Positions 49,831 to 54,124 of a DNA stretch of 54,124 nt are shown here, piece after piece. This DNA comes from Bacteroidales bacterium. Its GTDB lineage: Bacteria > Bacteroidota > Bacteroidia > Bacteroidales > UBA932. Location of the stretch: NCBI GenBank assembly GCA_017443025.1, contig JAFSPG010000008.1, positions 1 to 54,124 of the forward strand. The letters are read 5' to 3'. Every line of letters begins with the position of its first letter. Within the stretch, counting starts at the first letter, position 1. A program made the position numbers and the translations under genes. The notes beneath the pieces are model-generated. The model ran no database searches, had not been told where the DNA came from, and worked only from the letters and a program-made list of their open reading frames with translations.

Positions 49831-50269
49831 CGCAGCTGCCGAAAGAAATATCGTCTGGGAGTTCGTTGACGTCGTCGGACTGATAAGGGAAGAAAGCCTT
49901 AAGCTTCTCGCCTATCATACGGATACCTTCGCTGATACCCTCGGCAAAACGCCCCTCCGAGAAAGCCGCACCGATTGCATTCACCACATCCTGCCAGAAA
50001 TCATCCGGCACGACATTGTTGATTCCTTCGTCGCCTATAACTGCAAACTTGTGCGAGACGCAGGCAACGTAAACCAGAACGCCGTTACGCGCCGCCGTCT
50101 TATGCATCTTCAATTTACGGAAAGCGCGCAGGGCCCCGATTCTCGGATCGGCCCCGCACCTATCCTCGATATGCACGCGAATCTCTCCGGACGTAGCTTT
50201 CTCGGCCGCAACAATTGCGGCTACTACATCCTTAATCTCCTGAGGAGAAAGAAAGCTGCGTGCCTTCAT
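49814..50269 (-). CDS. TPM-domain protein, cytoplasmic-type
   Basis: A 151-residue protein with a TPM domain only (EIRVHIEDRCGADP, AARNGVLVYVACVSHKFAVIGDEGINNVVPDDFWQDVV). It has no signal peptide or membrane segment. The second TPM protein in a lemA-TPM-TPM row is usual for Bacteroidota. It starts directly after the lemA stop codon. Confidence 0.88.
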   Translation of the reverse strand: MKARSFLSPQEIKDVVAAIVAAEKATSGEIRVHIEDRCGADPRIGALRAFRKLKMHKTAARNGVLVYVACVSHKFAVIGDEGINNVVPDDFWQDVVNAIGAAFSEGRFAEGISEGIRMIGEKLKAFFPYQSDDVNELPDDISFGSCDENQE

Positions 50270-50854
50270 TTAAAACTCAACTTTGGGAGCAACCTCTGCG
50301 CCCTCGGCGGCAGTGAAGTAACCCTTCATCTCAAATCCGAAGATAGAAGCAAGGATATTCGAAGGGAACCTGCGGGTAGCCACGTTGTACGCACGAACCG
50401 TCTCGTTGAACTTGTTGCGCTCTACGGCGATACGGTTCTCGGAGCTTTCGAGCTGGGCCTGAAGATCGCGGAAGTTATCGCTGGCCTTGAGGTCGGGGTA
50501 AGCCTCGCCGATGGCGATGAGGCGGCCAAGAGCCTGTCCGAGGCCATCCTGAGCCTTCTGGAACTTGGCGATTTCGTCTTTTGAAAGATTCTCGACCTTG
50601 ATGGAGGTGGCATTGTTGCGGGCCTCGGTGACGGCGAGGAAGGTCTCGTTCTCGTGGGCGGCATAGCCCTTGACCGTAGCGACGAGATTAGGAATGAGGT
50701 CAGCGCGACGCTGATATACGTTCTCTACCTGAGCCCAGGCGCTGGTGGCCTTTTCTTCCTTGGACACAAGGCTGTTATATCCGAGCCATACAAAGAGGAT
50801 AAGTCCGGTAACGACTATCCCCAGGATCATTTTACTATTCAATTTGAAGTCCAT
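50270..50854 (-). CDS. lemA: LemA family protein
   Basis: A 194-residue protein with an N-terminal membrane helix (MILGIVVTGLILFVWLGYNSLVS) and the LemA helical domain: VSKEEKATSAWAQVENVYQRRADLIPNLVATVKGYAAHENETF, YPDLKASDNFRDLQAQLESSENRIAVERNKFNETVRAYN. The C-terminus has FGFEMKGYFTAAEGAEVAPKVEF. The function is unclear; the family is membrane-anchored with a curved helical bundle. First gene of the lemA-TPM-TPM unit. Confidence 0.95.
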   Translation of the reverse strand: MDFKLNSKMILGIVVTGLILFVWLGYNSLVSKEEKATSAWAQVENVYQRRADLIPNLVATVKGYAAHENETFLAVTEARNNATSIKVENLSKDEIAKFQKAQDGLGQALGRLIAIGEAYPDLKASDNFRDLQAQLESSENRIAVERNKFNETVRAYNVATRRFPSNILASIFGFEMKGYFTAAEGAEVAPKVEF

Positions 50855-50882
50855 TTCTGTATTATTTAATTGTTAAACCTAG

Positions 50883-50890
50883 CAAATATA
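50883..50890 (-). promoter_or_regulatory. -7 promoter motif for lemA
   Basis: Reads TATATTTG on the minus strand, 28 bp before the lemA ATG. Confidence 0.5.
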
Positions 50891-50917
50891 CAATTTTTAC
50901 CCCTATTTTCCAAGAGA

Positions 50918-52804
50918 TTAACCTTTAGGAGCCGGGATGGCGCCGGAGTCAATCAGCCGGCGAAGGACCGCGAGCCAGGGGGTGTCGCTGTATGGCGAAG
51001 GAAGGGCGAAGTGAGCCTTGATTTCGTCAAGGGAATAATCGCCCCCGCGGGAAGCGACGAAGTCGCGGACTGCAGTCTCGATCTGACTTCCGTCCGCCTC
51101 CCCTGCCCTGCGCTTGCGGCATACGTCGCAGGAGCCGCAGTCGGAGGATTCAGTCTGGCCGAAATAAGCGAGCAGCTTGCGGGAACGGCAGCATTCATTA
51201 TCGCTGACATAATCAATCATGGCATCGGTGCGCTCGCGATAGGTATCGCGCAGAAGGCCGTATCTCCCGGCAGACAGGGCTACATTTCCAGGCTGAAGCC
51301 GGGGATGCATCAGGACAATGATGTCACTCCGGTCCTCGGGCACATAATTGATGATATGCCTTACGGAAAGGTCATACAGGACCTGACACAGATAAGGTAC
51401 GCCTATGCCAAGGTGGCGGGCCAGGGCATCCTCCTCTATGGCCACCGACCACGAGAATACTCCTTCGCGATGCCGCATCAGCCACTCTATCAGATTGGCC
51501 TGAAGAGGGCCGCCCAAGTCGATGTCGTACAATTCCTGACGGGGTACGTTGATACGCACCCGCAGAGGAGTCTCCATATCCTCGGAATACACCCAGTGCC
51601 CTTCGCGGCCAATATATTTGATGGCGTAGAACACGGAGCGTTCCTGCAGGGAGAAATGCTTGCAGAACTCCTTGAGGTTGAACTTCAGCGTGCGCCCCTC
51701 CCCTGCCTCGTAGGGAATCTGGAAGAAAGCGTGTACCTTATGGTATATATCCTCGATGAATTCCAGATCAGGAAAAGAAACCGTCTCGAGCTGATGCAGC
51801 CTTTTGATGTCGTTGGAATTCCACAGCAGGACTGCATAGGAGCGGAGGCCGTCACGGCCTGCACGGCCGGCCTCCTGGAAGTAGGCCTCGGGGCTGTCGG
51901 GAATATCAAGATGCACCACAAAGCGTACATCCGGCTTGTCGATGCCCATTCCAAAGGCGTTGGTGCACACCATCACCCGAATCGCGCCTGAACGCCAGGC
52001 CTCCTGGCGCTCGCTTCGCAGCGAGTGGCCAAGGCCGGCGTGGTAGAACGATGCCCCCACACCATTGTCAGTAAGAAGTTTGGCGACCTCCTCCGTGCGG
52101 GCACGGTTGCGCACATACACGATGCCGGTACCTGAAACTCCACGGCATACAGCCAGAAGCTGACCTGTTTTGTCATCGGCCTTACGGACGATATAACTGA
52201 GATTCGGGCGTTCGAACCCGCTCTTTATCAGGCATTTCTGCTTGAAGCGGAGCTTATCCATTATATCGTCGGCCACCTTCGGCGTAGCCGTGGCGGTAAG
52301 GGCTATGATAGGAGCGTCAACACCCTCGCGAAGCTTTCCTATCTCAAGATAATCAGGCCTGAAATCATAACCCCACTGCGAGATGCAATGAGCCTCGTCG
52401 ACGACGATATAACTCACCTTCATCTGAGGAAGATAACTCCGGAACAGGAAAGTCGAGAGCCTCTCGGGCGATACGTACAGGAACTTGAAGTCGCCGTAGC
52501 AGGCATTATTGAGAATAAGGTCCACCTCATTGCGGCCCATTCCGGAATGCACGGCCAGTGCCTTGATTCCAAGCTCCTCAAGATGCCGGACCTGGTCCTT
52601 CATCAGGGCAATCAGCGGAGTGACGACAATTGCGATACCCTCCCGCATCATCGCGGGCACCTGGAAGCAGATTGACTTGCCTCCTCCAGTGGGGAGAATT
52701 GCCAGCACATCCTTGCCATCCGCCGCCGCGGAGATGATTTCCTCCTGCATAGGACGGAAGGCCGGATAGCCCCAATATGCATTTAAAACCTCAAGTGCCG
52801 TCAT
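50918..52804 (-). CDS. recQ: RecQ-family ATP-dependent DNA helicase
   Basis: A 628-residue 3'-5' DNA helicase for recombination and fork repair. Motif I is LPTGGGKS, motif II VVDEAHCISQWGYDFRPDY, motif III LTATATP, and motif VI QEAGRAGRDG. The RecQ-Ct zinc site has NECCRSRKLL and DCGSCDVCRKRR. It lacks a normal HRDC domain; instead about 55 residues with SLDEIKAHFALPSPYSDTPWLAVLRRLIDSG follow, a form common in Bacteroidota. I chose the ATG at 52804 because the promoter motif at 52812-52819 lies upstream of it and the longer frame adds only low-complexity hydrophobic text. The leader is nearly absent. Confidence 0.93.
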   Translation of the reverse strand: MTALEVLNAYWGYPAFRPMQEEIISAAADGKDVLAILPTGGGKSICFQVPAMMREGIAIVVTPLIALMKDQVRHLEELGIKALAVHSGMGRNEVDLILNNACYGDFKFLYVSPERLSTFLFRSYLPQMKVSYIVVDEAHCISQWGYDFRPDYLEIGKLREGVDAPIIALTATATPKVADDIMDKLRFKQKCLIKSGFERPNLSYIVRKADDKTGQLLAVCRGVSGTGIVYVRNRARTEEVAKLLTDNGVGASFYHAGLGHSLRSERQEAWRSGAIRVMVCTNAFGMGIDKPDVRFVVHLDIPDSPEAYFQEAGRAGRDGLRSYAVLLWNSNDIKRLHQLETVSFPDLEFIEDIYHKVHAFFQIPYEAGEGRTLKFNLKEFCKHFSLQERSVFYAIKYIGREGHWVYSEDMETPLRVRINVPRQELYDIDLGGPLQANLIEWLMRHREGVFSWSVAIEEDALARHLGIGVPYLCQVLYDLSVRHIINYVPEDRSDIIVLMHPRLQPGNVALSAGRYGLLRDTYRERTDAMIDYVSDNECCRSRKLLAYFGQTESSDCGSCDVCRKRRAGEADGSQIETAVRDFVASRGGDYSLDEIKAHFALPSPYSDTPWLAVLRRLIDSGAIPAPKG

Positions 52805-52811
52805 ACGAGAA

Positions 52812-52819
52812 CAAATATA
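52812..52819 (-). promoter_or_regulatory. -7 promoter motif for recQ
   Basis: Reads TATATTTG on the minus strand, only 7 bp before the recQ ATG, so the transcript may be leaderless. Confidence 0.5.
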
Positions 52820-52827
52820 AGCAAAAT

Positions 52828-52850
52828 TATACTTCTTTTGTAGAAGTATA
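52828..52850. promoter_or_regulatory. Perfect dyad between recQ and pckA
   Basis: TATACTTCT (52828-52836) and AGAAGTATA (52842-52850) form a 9-bp perfect inverted repeat with a 5-nt spacer. It sits between the divergent recQ and pckA promoters, where a regulator could act on both. Confidence 0.5.
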
Positions 52851-52872
52851 TAGCCAAATCCAAAAATATTTG

Positions 52873-52880
52873 TAAATTTG
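52873..52880 (+). promoter_or_regulatory. -7 promoter motif for pckA
   Basis: TAAATTTG, a TAnnTTTG match, leaving a leader of about 33 nt before the pckA ATG at 52920. Confidence 0.5.
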
Positions 52881-52919
52881 TGGATGCTAAGAAAAGTCAA
52901 ACTAAAATAATATAAAATT

Positions 52920-54124
52920 ATGCCTAATCTCGATTTGCGCAAGTACGGTATCAAGGCTGTGAAGGAAGTCCTTTACAACCCCACCTATGAAGTCCTTTAC
53001 AACGAAGAGACCAAACCCGGTCTTGAGGGTTTCGACAAAGGTCAGGTTACTGAACTCGGCGCCATCAACGTTATGACCGGCGTATATACCGGCCGCTCTC
53101 CTAAAGACAAATACATCGTCTACGACAAGACCACCAAGGAAGGCGCTCCCGGCGAAATCTGGTGGACCACCGAAGGTTATCCCAACGACAACCACAAGAT
53201 GACCGAAAAGACCTGGAAGAGCGTAAAGAAACTCGCCCAGCAGCAGCTCAGCGGCAAGAGGCTCTTCGTAGTCGACGGTTTCTGCGGCACCCACGCCGAC
53301 ACCCGCATGAAGGTACGCTTCATCATGGAAGTTGCCTGGCAGGCACACTTCGTCACCAACATGTTCATCCGCCCGAAAAACCAGAAGGAATTCGACCAGG
53401 AGCCCGACTTCGTAGTTTACTGCGCAGCTAAGGCCAAAGTCGACAACTACGCTGAACTCGGCCTCCGCAGCGAGACCTGCGTTGCTTTCAACGTTACTTC
53501 ACGCGAGCAGGTTATCCTCAACACCTGGTACGGCGGCGAAATGAAGAAGGGTATGTTCTCGATGATGAACTACTACCTGCCGCTTAAGGGCATCGCGTCC
53601 ATGCACTGCTCCGCGAATACGGATATGCAGGGTAAGAACACCGCGATCTTCTTCGGCTTGTCCGGAACGGGTAAGACCACGTTGTCCACCGATCCCAAGC
53701 GTTTGCTTATCGGTGATGACGAGCACGGCTGGGACGACAACGGCGTCTTCAACTTCGAGGGCGGCTGCTATGCGAAGGTCATCGACCTCGACAAGGAATC
53801 CGAGCCCGACATCTACAACGCGATCAAGCGCAACGCGCTTTTGGAAAATGTCACGCTTGATGCTGCCGGTAAGATCGACTTCCATGATAAGAGCGTCACG
53901 GAAAACACCCGTGTCTCCTATCCGATCAACCATATCAAGAACATCGTGCTGAACGTCAATCCGGTCAGTGCAGGCCCTGCTGCCGACAACGTGATCTTCC
54001 TTTCGGCGGACGCGTTCGGCGTGCTGCCGCCGGTCTCGATCCTGACACCGGAGCAGACGCAGTACTACTTCCTCTCCGGCTTCACGGCGAAGCTTGCGGG
54101 TACGGAGCGCGGCATCACGGAGCC
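52920..54124 (+). CDS. pckA: Phosphoenolpyruvate carboxykinase (ATP), cut by the window end
   Basis: Interconverts oxaloacetate and PEP; in Bacteroidales it usually fixes CO2 toward succinate. About 401 codons of an expected 530 or so are present. Visible motifs: [25 protein letters not shown], the kinase loop GLSGTGKT (246-253), [25 protein letters not shown], and [34 protein letters not shown]. Codon use changes abruptly near 53595 (residue 226). The first 225 codons appear to use no GCG and no ACG, while the rest uses many. The protein reads continuously through the change. Divergent from recQ. Confidence 0.95.
   Translation, partial: MPNLDLRKYGIKAVKEVLYNPTYEVLYNEETKPGLEGFDKGQVTELGAINVMTGVYTGRSPKDKYIVYDKTTKEGAPGEIWWTTEGYPNDNHKMTEKTWKSVKKLAQQQLSGKRLFVVDGFCGTHADTRMKVRFIMEVAWQAHFVTNMFIRPKNQKEFDQEPDFVVYCAAKAKVDNYAELGLRSETCVAFNVTSREQVILNTWYGGEMKKGMFSMMNYYLPLKGIASMHCSANTDMQGKNTAIFFGLSGTGKTTLSTDPKRLLIGDDEHGWDDNGVFNFEGGCYAKVIDLDKESEPDIYNAIKRNALLENVTLDAAGKIDFHDKSVTENTRVSYPINHIKNIVLNVNPVSAGPAADNVIFLSADAFGVLPPVSILTPEQTQYYFLSGFTAKLAGTERGITE

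Overview
The window looks like a chromosomal segment of a Bacteroidota genome, most likely of the order Bacteroidales; family is not resolved, and a Rikenellaceae-like gut or rumen lineage is only a guess. The support is: repeated Bacteroidota-type promoters (TAnnTTTG, sometimes with TTTG 19-20 bp upstream), little Shine-Dalgarno signal, a DUF3822-rsmD pair, a fused formiminotransferase-cyclodeaminase, and lipoprotein signals typical of the phylum. Coding is dense and mostly in tight operons with 1-20 bp overlaps. The right edge cuts pckA.

Layout. 1-9.5 kb (minus strand): an ORF6N-domain gene, then a long operon transcribed murB-murA-thrA-dapE-like-dapB-dapA-dapD-dapF. It joins two early peptidoglycan steps to synthesis of meso-diaminopimelate and lysine. 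9.5-18.4 kb (plus): NhaC antiporter, nadE, and a complete histidine-degradation set (ftcD, hutU, hutH, hutI). 18.4-25.3 kb: mscL with two unknown genes, a DcuA/B-type dicarboxylate transporter, tRNA-Ser(UGA) with a cluster of hairpins, a secreted lipase-like lipoprotein, CstA, and a small secreted Lys-rich protein. 25.4-34.3 kb: an AT-rich accessory island. 34.3-45.8 kb: rsmD, DUF3822, NrnA-like phosphoesterase, two FKBP lipoproteins, MATE exporter, serine hydrolase, a short ComEC, ackA-ptb, and a DEDDh exonuclease. 45.8-47.3 kb: a 52-bp-period repeat and a second toxin-antitoxin-like pair. 47.3-54.1 kb: phosphodiesterase-LamG lipoprotein, lemA-TPM-TPM, recQ, and the 5' part of pckA.

The most interesting region is the island. 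A five-gene minus-strand operon (32431 to 26474) encodes a four-helix membrane protein, a RloA/AbiLi-like AAA ATPase, a RloB/AbiLii-like TOPRIM protein, a metallo-beta-lactamase-fold protein, and a 739-residue E2-E1-JAB triple-domain protein. No ubiquitin-like protein gene and no CD-NTase is visible. It abuts the C-terminal remnant of a DNA methyltransferase and is followed on the other side by an AbiEi/AbiEii toxin-antitoxin pair. I interpret it as a composite anti-phage system that couples ubiquitin-like conjugation chemistry to a RloAB-type module.

A second theme is small palindromic elements inserted in frame in core enzymes. DapF carries a 125-bp element with 23-bp terminal inverted repeats. 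HutU carries a 68-bp repeat of the same kind found between dapF and dapD. HutI carries a Cys/His/Gly-rich insert of about 45 residues.

Metabolically the segment fits an anaerobic fermenter. Histidine is degraded to glutamate with transfer of the formimino group to folate, acetyl-P is converted to acetate through a Ptb/AckA pair, and PEP carboxykinase and a C4-dicarboxylate transporter suggest succinate formation.
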